Assembly (NCBI GenBank): GCA_934045075.1
Contig: OW203724.1
Location: 16,607,143 to 16,671,142 of the forward strand
DNA: 64,000 nt
Source: Yponomeuta sedellus
Lineage: Eukaryota > Arthropoda > Insecta > Lepidoptera > Yponomeutidae
Direction of reading: 5' to 3'
The notes under the pieces were generated by a model. The model saw only the letters and a program-made list of their open reading frames with translations. It did not search any database and was not told the DNA's origin. A program made the position numbers and the translations under genes. Positions 23,568 through 31,890 of this stretch are shown here, piece by piece; position 1 is the first letter of the stretch; every line of letters starts with the position of its first letter.

Positions 23568-23764
23568 TTAGTTATTATATTATTCTCAGATTACTTAACA
23601 AAATGTTCATATAAAATCAAAATAAAAAAAAACTTAACTTAAATCCTTATTCTTGTAACTTATTGTTATTGTTCGTAAATCTTCATCAATCTGGCTTGTT
23701 CAGTTCATGTAACACTTAAAAAACAGGATTAATTTATACGGATTCAGTTTAATGGCGTAATTGA
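23568..23764 (+). repeat. 190-bp direct repeat, right copy
   Basis: The counterpart of 22722-22912, differing by scattered substitutions and a 4-bp insertion. The spacing between copies is about 850 bp. Confidence 0.75.
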
Positions 23765-24169
23765 TAAAAACACGATACCCTTTTCCGTTTCCGCATTTAT
23801 GGAGTTTTTTTTACAAATAATATCGCTATAATGTATTCACTTGTACTGCAAAGCTATCTGCTATTAGATATATATCGTAGAGAGCCTCCACTAAAAAAAT
23901 CTCGTGGTAATAAAACCACTCAGAACTCAATAGCGTCCAACATTTCACACCCAATCGCGAAAATTTTAATCTTCGGCTGAAATCGCGTCACTAAAACGCA
24001 ACATTCGACACACCATTGTTCTCTGATTCCCGCCATAAGCACCGATAATACACACCCAATACGACTGCTTTATTAAGGCCCCATGTGTGTTTTATAGCCG
24101 CTTTATATTGATCAATTTCGTTCACTTCGCTTATTTATGGTTGGCCTTATGAAAAGGTTAGCGATGTTA
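23765..24169. other. Intergenic DNA, no gene recognised
   Basis: AT-rich with short frames only. No repeat was identified. Confidence 0.4.
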
Positions 24170-24325
24170 ATAATTGGTGTTACCCATCGGTTTTAGAATT
24201 ATGATATGTTATGAAGAAGTTATGATATATAATATATATATATATATTATAACTTGAGATATATATGATAGAGATAAATAGTGCTCTTTCAACTGCTACT
24301 AAAACCGATGGGTAACACCAATTAT
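24170..24325. mobile_element. 156-bp MITE with perfect 27-bp inverted ends
   Basis: ATAATTGGTGTTACCCATCG... at 24170-24196 is the exact reverse complement of 24299-24325. The interior contains an (AT)n palindrome. The perfect ends suggest recent activity or conversion. Flanks show no obvious target duplication. Confidence 0.75.
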
Positions 24326-24480
24326 GAAATAGATATATTATTGATTAATTTAATTATAATATAATATATATAATATAATATACTATATTTATTTATTAAT
24401 TAGTAAATAATTAATAAATGATATATATTATATAATATATATAATATAATATAATATATTTATTTATTAATTATTTACTA
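24326..24480. repeat. AT-only low-complexity tract with TATATAATATA units
   Basis: Two TATATAATATA-rich blocks (24360-24390 and 24420-24465) flank TTATTTATTAATTAGTAAATAATTAA-like palindromic sequence. Confidence 0.6.
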
Positions 24481-25374
24481 TGTATTTTATTTATTTCTAT
24501 TTACTGGTATTTAGTCCACGTAGTGTATTATTTCTGCTGAGGTTATTGTCAAGGGTTTTTGTAGTCTATGTAGTTTATTTTGTACACGTATGTAGATCCG
24601 TTTTTTACTACTGCTCCGACTCTCCAATGTTTACTGGAAGAAATCTCTTACAGAGATAAACTTGCCTCTGTACATGTTATTTCCCATGTAATGTCCTTTT
24701 TAATGTTTCGTGCCCAAAAAAGTATACTTAATTATTGGAACTATAGAGCCATGCCAGCGTAGCGGCTGAACCCTAGCTTCCAATTTGAAAGGTCGTGGGT
24801 TCAAACTACAGCATGTACAGTTAATAGCACATCAACTATTATACGCGTGGACTCTACAACTCTAGTTACGTTACAGTCGCCCGTATCGTAGCTTTGCGAC
24901 CAAAATGGAAACTTTCACCTGCTGTAGACTGAAGTAATGGATTTGTTTTCTATGTTACGTACGTTCATAAATTTGTAGTACCACGCGTTAATGTTCGTTT
25001 ATACAAGTATTTATTTATGAACGGAATTAATTTACCTATCATAAATAGATACTAGTAAAATCGAAATGAAAGTAATTGAAAAGAAAGAAACTTAATATAT
25101 AACTTGACATTCTTACACCTGAAATTAAAATTAACAAAGGTTTTTTATTGTTATTTTCAAAGTTAGGACTGAAGTGGTTACTGAGCGTTACAAGTACTTT
25201 AAGTGTTCATTTTATACATGCTGTATCCTGGAAGGGTAGCCAGTGATCATAATTTGCTACTTGCCACGAACCCGATAATCTTCTTTCGTTTTTTCGTAAT
25301 ACAATTTCATAAAATGTCAATGTTAAACTTAGTAACAGTCAAAAGTTAAACGTACTCGTATATATCACATCACA
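24481..25374. other. Intergenic DNA with a faint tRNA-like SINE trace
   Basis: At about 24748-24815, GCCAGCGTAGCGGCTGAACC and GGTCGTGGGTTCAAACTACA resemble the A and B boxes of a tRNA-derived SINE. The rest has nothing I recognise. Confidence 0.4.
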
Positions 25375-25585
25375 CTAATATTATAAAGGCGAAAGTTTGT
25401 GAGTGTGTATGTTTGTTACTTTTTCACGTCTAAACGGCTGGAGCGATTTTAATAAAATTTGGTATGGAGATAGCTGACACCTTGGATTAACATAAATAGT
25501 CTACGTTTTACTGCAGGAAAATATCTTATTCCCTTGGGAAAATCGATGAACCGCGAGTAACACCGCGGGGCACAGCTAGTGATTA
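25375..25585 (+). repeat. Interspersed repeat ending CACAGCTAGT
   Basis: Contains TAATATTATAAAGGCGAAAG, GTGTGTATGTTTGTTAC, ACGGCTGGAGCGATTTTAAT and CGCGGGGCACAGCTAGT. This is a very common insect repeat block with a conserved CGGCTG-x4-GATTTT core. A diverged relative with a GCGAACGAAGTCGCGGGTAG end lies at about 59085-59262. Confidence 0.65.
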
Positions 25586-25834
25586 CTAACCCCAAGGCGC
25601 CCGCGCAAAAGTGGCTTTTGAACCCAGCCTGTAAATTCCTGCGAGCGCCGTTAGCTTGACGAGCCGATGATTGCGGGAAGCAATATCCATTACCAATACC
25701 TCACTGTGGCTCCATGAAGGGCGGCTACTCGACTTGAATATAAACTGTGGCCTATCTGGGGGTGTACGGAAACTAGACCGTATTCCAGCGCGACGGTGTC
25801 ACTTGGGTACTTTAATTAACAATGATAATTTCCA

Positions 25835-25950
25835 CACTATACAATCACTTGTATTGAACCCAACTAGGATACCGTGTGCTATGGTAAGCAGGCAAGGATA
25901 TAAGAACGTAGCAAACACCCAGACTGAGGTCATTTGTACAAATGTAAAAA
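25835..25950 (+). repeat. Partial SINE body, ACTAGGATACCGTGTGCTATGG family
   Basis: CCAACTAGGATACCGTGTGC, CAGACTGAGGTCATTTGTAC and ACACCCAG match the body of the SINE at 42845-43065. The tRNA-like head is absent here. It abuts the LINE fragment that starts at about 25950. Confidence 0.65.
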
Positions 25951-26095
25951 AAAATGTAAAAGCTAGATTGGCTATTCATAGTGGCGTGCTGGTCCCAACA
26001 CTTATGTATGGTAGCGAGACTTGGGTGTGGCAAAAGAAGCAAGAAAGTAGAATTAATGCAGTAGAAATTAGGTCCTTGAGACGTATGTGTAGGGT
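25950..26095 (+). pseudogene. RTE-like LINE ORF2, 5' piece, interrupted by the 18-kb insertion
   Basis: The plus frame encodes VKARLAIHSGVLVPTLMYGS then ETWVWQKKQESRINAVEIRS and LRRMCRV. This is the post-RT region of RTE-like LINE ORF2. The frame breaks at GGGT (26092-26095) where the LTR starts, and resumes in frame at 44178 after a second GGGT. Upstream the copy is truncated against a SINE fragment. Confidence 0.85.
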
Positions 26096-26340
26096 TGGAA
26101 CGTTTTATAACTTTTATAATTAATAAATAAACTCTGGAACGACTTCAGGTGTGGTTTTATTTGCAGATTTAGTATAATATTTTAATAAAACAGAAAAAAA
26201 CTGGATAAAAACGGATAAGCAGGTAAAAAGTCAGATCTGGTCAAAGCGTAAAGTAATCGAAGAATGAGTGACAAAATTTAAATATTTGAAAATGATAGAA
26301 AAAGAAATAAAAATGGTGTAAAGAGGTTTACACCGTTACA
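26096..26340 (-). repeat. LTR (3' LTR) of nested non-autonomous retrotransposon
   Basis: On the minus strand it begins TGTAACGGTG and ends ACGTTCCA, the canonical TG...CA. It contains an AATAAA signal in the AAATAAAACCACACC context. The first 90 bp (plus strand) are identical to 43965-44054 and the last 80 nearly so. The middle differs, with about 38 bp more here plus a diverged stretch. Flanked on the outside by GGGT. Confidence 0.85.
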
Positions 26341-27369
26341 CTACCCGGGGGCAACCGGTAAAAAAATATTTTTTAGATATATTTATTTAAAAAATATATC
26401 TAAAAAAATTTTTTTTTATAAAAAAATATAGTCAAGTTAACTTATATAATTTAAAATTTAAAGTCAAGGTCGAGAGTAAAGTCGATGAAAGTCGGGGATG
26501 TGGGATGGTAAGTAAATAAATTTAGTTATTCTTAAATATTAAAATAAAATATAAAAGATGGGCGATGAAAAAAAATTTTGAGTGTGTGGGTGATATTTAC
26601 AATGAATATTTACATTAGGCAGTTCCACTTTTATTCATCATCTATCATTCATCCCTAGCATGCATCATCTATCATTGTTTCATCTAAAGTGAAGGTGAAG
26701 ACGTTCATTCAGTATAGACAAAATCTATTTTTATTAATTAGATTTATCCAGAAACTGACCTAAATTAGTAATAGGCTTATTTAGCCAGTTACCACCCGCT
26801 GGTAGGTAAACAGGTGTCTACTTGTAATTACCCAGGATACTCTCCTGAGGCAACGTAAGTTAGTAACCAGTCCCACCTGGAATTATAAATTCCAGGTTAC
26901 CGAGGTCTATGGAACTGCTAGTGAGCAGCCTGTGGTTGTGTAACTGTCTGATAAATGCGTGTAGAAGTTATTGATTGTATACTGTTGGTTTATACTAACT
27001 GTGGTATGTTTCGGTTAGGTGGGGTGCAGATAGATAGAATAGGACTTTTATTAGGGCCGAAAAATTTGTTACTATGGGTGAATCTAGTTAGTGAAGAATG
27101 GTCAATGAGTAGTTATGATGAATTACCTTGTGGTCCAGAAGTCAAGTCGCACTTTAAAATTAATTTAATATTTTATTTATAAAACACTTAACAAAAAAAA
27201 ATCTTGCAGGTCTTCAGAACTGGAAGAGGTTGGTGGGTAAAGTTGGGGGCGGCGGAGAAGTCCGACAGAACCCTTGAGCAAGGCTGGGGATCTCCAAGGG
27301 ATGCGTCTGTGATGTATGAGGTCGTGGGTCGTGGGTATGAAACAGCAGCAGGAGTTCGACGATTGTGCA
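26341..27369 (-). other. LTR element internal region, left part, non-coding
   Basis: AT-rich, with runs of A and T near 26360-26430. Frames of fewer than 80 codons are found (26955-27182 plus), none resembling retroelement proteins. In element orientation this is the stretch downstream of the Polinton insertion, ending at the 3' LTR. A classic polypurine tract before the LTR is not evident. Confidence 0.6.
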
Positions 27370-27375
27370 CACGTA
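27370..27375. repeat. Polinton target-site duplication, left (CACGTA)
   Basis: CACGTA immediately precedes the left terminal repeat and recurs immediately after the right one at 43832-43837. Six-bp duplications are the Polinton/Maverick norm. Confidence 0.9.
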
Positions 27376-27510
27376 AGTAGTATAGTATTGGGAACTCTAG
27401 GACACTTTTCCGTCGTGAGGGGCTCACTGCGTTCGCCGTCACTCCTTCAAAGTGTCCTAGAGTTCCCAATACTATTGTGGGAAATATGCAATCTAGACAT
27501 TTCATTACTT
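27376..27510 (+). repeat. Polinton left terminal inverted repeat with hairpin
   Basis: Identical to the reverse complement of the right end for about 120 bp, then a 2-bp difference, then matching to about 27510. Inside, 27383-27408 pairs perfectly with 27449-27474 (26 bp). The 40-nt loop between them holds GTGAG-GGG-CTCAC (27415-27427) and GCG-TT-CGC (27429-27436), giving a T-shaped potential fold. Confidence 0.9.
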
Positions 27511-27652
27511 GATTAACTTACTAAAACGGAAACTCTTTTTTACTTCAGTTCATTCATAGGAATTATTTATATAAGCGTCAAATACAACAATCACTTCATT
27601 GCACGCCTGCAGTTCTAGGTGTTAGTATCGTTTTTATTTTATTTACTCAAGA
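27511..27652 (+). promoter_or_regulatory. Left leader between terminal repeat and ATPase gene
   Basis: AT-rich 142-bp segment directly upstream of the ATPase start. It would hold the promoter for the rightward gene block. No specific box can be assigned with confidence. Confidence 0.3.
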
Positions 27653-28339
27653 ATGAAATTTATACAACAAGCGCAAACATTACGTTTGGAAAACATTTGT
27701 AGCGAATCTAACAACAAAATAAAACTACATGGAAATCTTTTACCAAATACAATTCGATGCATAATTTGTGGTCCTTCGAACTGCGGTAAAACAAACGTAA
27801 TGATAGGTCTTCTATTGCACAAAAATGGATTGCGCTACCGAAACGTTTACCTTTATTCTAAAACGCTCTTCCAGCCAAAATACGTTTTTTTAGATAAAGT
27901 GTTAAGCATGGTTCCTGAGATAAATTTCAGTAAATTTCGTGACAACGAAGAAGTGATAAGTCATCAAAATGCCAAACCTTACTCCGTAATGATATTTGAT
28001 GACGTTGCTTGTGAAAAACAAAATAACATACGTGATTATTTTGCGATGGGTAGACATAAAAAGATTGATTCTTTCTATTTGAATCAAACATACAGTAAGA
28101 TACCAAAGCAATTGATCAGGGATAATGCTAATTTGATTATAATTTTTAAACAGGATGACATCAATCTACGACATATTTATAACGAACATGTTAACGCAGA
28201 TATGAGCTGGACACAGTTTCGAGAGATGTGCAAAAAAATATGGAGTGTGCCTTATAATTATTTGGTAATTAATAAAGATTGTGAAAAAGGTAAAGGATGT
28301 TACAGAATGAACTTTGACAAATTCGTTGTCTTTGACTAA
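27653..28339 (+). CDS. ATP: Genome-packaging ATPase (FtsK/A32-like)
   Basis: A 228-residue P-loop ATPase that would pump element DNA into the capsid. Walker A is GPSNCGKT (residues 40-47). Walker B is SVMIFDD (111-117), preceded by a hydrophobic strand. A YLNQTY motif (142-147) fits the Gln-containing sensor that follows Walker B in the A32/FtsK-HerA group. Length suits the short Polinton ATPases (about 220-260). The ATG at 27653 is the first in the frame and lies 143 bp inside the terminal repeat. It is the first rightward gene; the next frame begins 92 bp after its stop. No defects are visible, so it may still encode a full protein. Confidence 0.92.
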   Translation: MKFIQQAQTLRLENICSESNNKIKLHGNLLPNTIRCIICGPSNCGKTNVMIGLLLHKNGLRYRNVYLYSKTLFQPKYVFLDKVLSMVPEINFSKFRDNEEVISHQNAKPYSVMIFDDVACEKQNNIRDYFAMGRHKKIDSFYLNQTYSKIPKQLIRDNANLIIIFKQDDINLRHIYNEHVNADMSWTQFREMCKKIWSVPYNYLVINKDCEKGKGCYRMNFDKFVVFD

Positions 28340-28430
28340 GCATATTTGTGCTATTTATAATGAGTTACGGATCGAAGTGTCGTTACTAATCGGTTTGCGT
28401 TGCGAGAGAAAGTACATATTTTATCTCGCT

Positions 28431-29399
28431 ATGGAAAAGATACTAAAAACACAGATTGTAGAATCTGCTGAAGCTGTAAAAAGAAAGTTTAAACAATTGA
28501 AAGATATTGACCACGATAATGATCTAGTATTGGAAAAGGTTTTCAAACCATTAACAGGTCCACTAAAAAGCATCGCCGCAAAAAATGAAAAGATTAATAA
28601 AGAGTATTGGGATGATAGACACTGGGACACTAAAACAAACATTGATACTAACAAAGACCTTAATGAAATCGATGATGGTGCATCTACCAGCTACAACTTT
28701 ATGCAAAATAGTGATCGTGACTCCCAAAAACCTGAACAGAAAGCATTTAGTGAAACTGATGAAGGCGATTTAAACATGGGTGATTCAAGTGACACATCGT
28801 TTAAAACTCTTGAATCTGTTCAGAGTCCTCGCCAAGATTCTTCTTCTTGGTCATTGTCATCGGAAATATTTAGTAATGTACCTTATGGAGTAAGGCTGGA
28901 GCGAGGAAAAACTATGTTGGGATCACTGCGAGTGTCAGTTACAGAAAATAAGATTTCAGTTGGCGGGAAAAGTTATTTAAATACACCTGGATTAGCTGAA
29001 TTATTGTTGAAACCAAAACCAAATTTAAGTTTAGTTAAGCCTGATGATTTAAAAAACTATAAACAATTACTGTTAGAAACAAATGCTCACCGTCGTGATT
29101 TCAGTCCTAAACAGCCAATAAAAAGTAATAGAGGTATGAAGTATTTGCAAATAATAAAACCTCTCTTTAAACTAACCAAAAATACTTCTAGCAGTATTGA
29201 AAGTCTGCCGCAAGGAGAAGGGTTACCAGTCTTGAAAAAAATGAATAAAAATGTGGATTATGTGTACTGGGATGATCCAAATGAATTGGTGGAACGTTTA
29301 AAATTACTTATTGCGTCTCGCGAAGCTGGTAATACAGGGCTTAATAACGAAATTATTTCTATCATTGAAGAACTGCGTGAATGTGGTCTAATAAAGTAA
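28431..29399 (+). CDS. Conserved Polinton protein of unknown function (YWDDPNELVERL family)
   Basis: 322 residues from the ATG at 28431. The open frame extends upstream to 28314 but without an ATG. The N-terminal 70 residues are charged and probably helical, with an LKSIAAKNEKINKEYW stretch. The middle is acidic and Ser/Thr-rich, probably disordered. A conserved-looking block, YGVRLERGKTMLGSLRVSV, spans about residues 150-168. The C-terminus carries VYWDDPNELVERLKLLIASR followed by EAGNTG and IISIIEELRE, a tail I recall from many uncharacterised insect proteins linked to Polintons. It lies between packaging ATPase and fibre-like gene, which suggests a virion or assembly role, but no function is established. 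Confidence 0.8.
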   Translation: MEKILKTQIVESAEAVKRKFKQLKDIDHDNDLVLEKVFKPLTGPLKSIAAKNEKINKEYWDDRHWDTKTNIDTNKDLNEIDDGASTSYNFMQNSDRDSQKPEQKAFSETDEGDLNMGDSSDTSFKTLESVQSPRQDSSSWSLSSEIFSNVPYGVRLERGKTMLGSLRVSVTENKISVGGKSYLNTPGLAELLLKPKPNLSLVKPDDLKNYKQLLLETNAHRRDFSPKQPIKSNRGMKYLQIIKPLFKLTKNTSSSIESLPQGEGLPVLKKMNKNVDYVYWDDPNELVERLKLLIASREAGNTGLNNEIISIIEELRECGLIK

Positions 29400-29456
29400 T
29401 ATAATTACAAACTCAAATGTATTTTCCATCAGTTCTTGTTCAACCTTCTTAAAAAA

Positions 29457-29825
29457 ATGATGAATATTGATAAATTTGGCCACCATGTGCATAAAAGACT
29501 TCGTCCATCAGAAATATTTTATAGCACCAATAATAAAAATCTTACTCAAAACCTTAACGGAGAATATGACTTGAAATCAGAAAAACTGGTAGGATTGAGA
29601 CTTCCTGTACTACCAGATGAGGCTGTCAACAAAGAGTATGTTGATCAAAACTTAAAGTTATTTTGCAAAGAGCATGATATTCTTGTCGAGCTAAAAAGTA
29701 TAAAGAGTCAGATACAACTGATTCAGAAACAGTTAGATGAAAAGTGTACAAGGGTAGAAGTTAGTTCTATTATCAAAGATCAGTTGGTAGCAATCAGAGA
29801 CATTGCCAGTAGAAATTATGAGTAA
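29457..29825 (+). CDS. Small fibre-like protein with coiled coil
   Basis: 122 residues from the ATG at 29457 (or 121 from 29460). The motif KLVGLRLPVLPDEAVNKEYV followed by D resembles the repeat seen in phage tail-fibre and other trimeric fibre proteins (P-x-D-A-V-N-K-x-Y-V-D). A long amphipathic helix with heptad character, ILVELKSIKSQIQLIQKQLD and on, follows and would form a coiled coil. A receptor-binding or spike role is my inference from that motif and from its place in the structural gene block. The stop overlaps the start of the integrase (ATGAGTAA), suggesting coupled or tightly packed expression. Confidence 0.6.
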   Translation: MMNIDKFGHHVHKRLRPSEIFYSTNNKNLTQNLNGEYDLKSEKLVGLRLPVLPDEAVNKEYVDQNLKLFCKEHDILVELKSIKSQIQLIQKQLDEKCTRVEVSSIIKDQLVAIRDIASRNYE

Positions 29826-30744
29826 AGAAAAAGTGGTGAACGAGATTCATAGAGCTGCTAGAAGAAATTTCAATCGACGGCAAGTTATTCTTAAAGGAAT
29901 CGATGATTTATGGCAAGCGGATTTAATTGATATCCAACATATTCGAAAACACAATAGAGGATTTAATTTTATTTTAGTCATTATAGATTGTTTTTCAAAA
30001 TATGTTTGGACTGTTCCATTAAAAACTAAATCAATGAATGAAGTGTGTAATGCATTTGAAAAAATTTTAAAAAGTAATCGTGTTCCAACTAACGTACAGA
30101 CCGATTTAGGAACAGAATTTTATAACAAATCTTTTCAAAGGCTTATGCAATCATACCACATTAACCATTATTCAACTTTTTCTACAAAGAAAGCATCTAT
30201 TGTTGAAAGAGTTATAAGGACATTGAAGAATAAGCTATATAAATATTTTAGTTTAGTTGGCAATTACAAATGGATTGGAAAACCATTAGTTGATATTGTG
30301 ATTTCATATAATAGTACGAAACACCGTACAACAAAGTATCGACCAGTGGAGGTAAACAAAGTCAATGAACCCAAAGTTTTAGAAAATATTGTATCTCACG
30401 CAGAGTCATCCTCAGTGAAACCAAAGTGTAAAGTAGGGGATTGCGTTCGTATTAGCAAGTACAAAGGGTGTTTTTACAAAGGGTATACTCCCAATTGGTC
30501 GACCGAGTTATTTACCATTAGCAAAGTTAACAAAACTACTCCCATTACATATCGTATTAAAGACCAGCATAATCAATTAATAAAAGGTAGTTTCTACGAG
30601 CAGGAATTAAATAAAACACGTAATCCCGGTGTTTATTTAATTGAAAAGGTATTGAAAAAGAGAGGAAATATGTTATTTGTCAAATGGCTTGGATTAAAAG
30701 ACGCTGAAAACAGTTGGATCGGTAAAAATGATGTCGTGAAATAA
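29818..30744 (+). CDS. INT: Retrovirus-type integrase with chromodomain
   Basis: 308 residues from the ATG at 29818. The DDE core has Asp in LWQADLID (residue 35), Asp in VQTDLGTEF (96) and Glu in ASIVERVIRTLK (130), giving a DD33E spacing typical of Polinton integrases. Between them are the expected CFSKYVWTVPLK and YHINHYSTFS strands. Downstream, KCKVGDCVRISKYKG and the SH3-like segment precede a C-terminal chromodomain-like module (GVYLIEKVLKKRGNMLFVKW, then LGLKDAENSWIG). Chromodomains bind modified histones and may steer insertion. The enzyme would join the terminal repeats to target DNA and create the 6-bp duplication. All catalytic residues are intact. Confidence 0.93.
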   Translation: MSKEKVVNEIHRAARRNFNRRQVILKGIDDLWQADLIDIQHIRKHNRGFNFILVIIDCFSKYVWTVPLKTKSMNEVCNAFEKILKSNRVPTNVQTDLGTEFYNKSFQRLMQSYHINHYSTFSTKKASIVERVIRTLKNKLYKYFSLVGNYKWIGKPLVDIVISYNSTKHRTTKYRPVEVNKVNEPKVLENIVSHAESSSVKPKCKVGDCVRISKYKGCFYKGYTPNWSTELFTISKVNKTTPITYRIKDQHNQLIKGSFYEQELNKTRNPGVYLIEKVLKKRGNMLFVKWLGLKDAENSWIGKNDVVK

Positions 30745-30797
30745 TGTTATTATATTACACTCATGAATGCAAAATTTTATTCATTCGTTCGTAAGTG

Positions 30798-31436
30798 ATG
30801 ACTGGAAGAGGACTTATTAATAAATTAATAAATAATTTACCACTCGAGTTACATTTACCAGGATATAATTATTGCGGCCCTGGCACAAAACTAGAAAAAC
30901 GCTTACTAAGAGGTGATCGAGGTATTAATCAGTTAGACGATGCTTGTATGCGTCACGACATTGCCTATACTAAATACACCGATACGCGCAATCGACACCA
31001 AGCTGATAAAGAATTGATGGAAATGGCAAAACTTAGATCAAAAGCAAAAGACGTGAGTAGAGGGGAAAGACTTGCTTCGTGGTTAGTAAACAAAATCATG
31101 AAAGTTAAGGTTAAGACAGGTGCTGGTTTTAAATCAGGTATTAGAAAAATAAGTACACAATTAAAGAAAGCTAAACTAAAAAACAAACAATCTGCAATTA
31201 AATATGCACATTTAGCTGCAAAAAAATTGTTTCCTAAAAATATGAAAGTTCAGCTACCTCGAATAATACCAATCCCAAAAATTGGGGGGATACTACCACT
31301 TCTTCCTATATTTGCTTGCCTTTCGGCAGTAGGTGCATTAGCTGGAGGTGCAGCTGGAATAGCAAAAGCAGTGAACGACTCCAAATCTGCTCAAGAAAAT
31401 CTAAAAGAATCAATACGTCATAATAAGATGATGTAG
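30798..31436 (+). CDS. Phospholipase A2 / membrane-active virion protein, apparent premature stop
   Basis: 212 residues from the ATG at 30798. The N-terminal PLA2 domain resembles that of parvovirus VP1 and Polintons: LPGYNYCGPGTKL (calcium loop, residues about 20-32) and DDACMRHDIAY with the catalytic His-Asp pair (47-57). A basic middle region follows, then a hydrophobic segment rich in Gly and Ala (LPIFACLSAVGALAGGAAGI) before an amphipathic helix, as in adenovirus-like lytic peptides. It would breach an endosomal membrane during entry. The TAG at 31434-31436 looks premature: the same frame continues for about 25 codons with a G-K-G-L-Y-I-K-P-Y-K-K motif that belongs to this family's usual C-terminus. 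The PLA2 active site itself is intact. Confidence 0.88.
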   Translation: MTGRGLINKLINNLPLELHLPGYNYCGPGTKLEKRLLRGDRGINQLDDACMRHDIAYTKYTDTRNRHQADKELMEMAKLRSKAKDVSRGERLASWLVNKIMKVKVKTGAGFKSGIRKISTQLKKAKLKNKQSAIKYAHLAAKKLFPKNMKVQLPRIIPIPKIGGILPLLPIFACLSAVGALAGGAAGIAKAVNDSKSAQENLKESIRHNKMM

Positions 31437-31555
31437 ACAATTGCTATTGGAAAAGGGCTGTACATCAAACCGTACAAAAAAGGTGGTGGGCTCTGTTTAC
31501 ATACAAAAAACTGCTAAATAGGCTACCCCGACGCGCACTCACAAATGAAGATATA

Positions 31556-31888
31556 ATGAAATATGTTAATAACAGTAATATACCATATTTCAGAGGTGTA
31601 TACATGAGGGATAATTTGCCTCAAAAACCTAAACAAATTGAGTGTGCGATTATTAATTTAGATAGTTCTGACAACCCTGGAACGCATTGGGTAGCCTTCG
31701 TAAAAATTTATAATTATTGTGAATATTTTAACAGTTTCGGAGATTTAAAACCTCCTACAGAATTGGTTAAATACCTAAGTGGCGCAGATTTGTATTACAA
31801 TTATACTAAATATCAAGCATACAACACGTTTAACTGTGGACATTTATGTCTTAAATTTTTGAAAGGTTTCTGGAAACGAGTCAGTTAA
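31556..31888 (+). CDS. PRO: Adenain-like cysteine protease, possibly inactive
   Basis: 110 residues from the ATG at 31556. Capsid-maturation protease of the adenovirus/Polinton type. Visible active-site elements: His44 in GTHWVAF, Gln87 in YQAYN, and Cys94 in NCGHLCLKF. The third triad position, acidic in relatives (Glu in adenain, Asp in the Polinton pattern Y-F-D-S-F-G), is Asn59 in YFNSFG here, which should weaken or abolish activity. The frame is open upstream without an ATG and encodes LLNRLPRRALTNEDI, which looks like genuine family sequence. The start is therefore lost, non-AUG, or reached by splicing or frameshift from the overlapping PLA2 tail. It ends 2 bp before the minor capsid start. 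Confidence 0.85.
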   Translation: MKYVNNSNIPYFRGVYMRDNLPQKPKQIECAIINLDSSDNPGTHWVAFVKIYNYCEYFNSFGDLKPPTELVKYLSGADLYYNYTKYQAYNTFNCGHLCLKFLKGFWKRVS

Positions 31889-31890
31889 CT

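Noticed and set aside
25671..26123. A 150-codon protein gene at the left edge of the nest
   Set aside because: The frame is a chance fusion of SINE body, LINE fragment and the first bases of the LTR.
27188..27505. A 105-codon minus-strand frame across the Polinton left end
   Set aside because: It crosses the terminal repeat and target duplication into LTR-element DNA, so it is a junction artefact. The matching frames at 43688-43884 are terminal-repeat translations.
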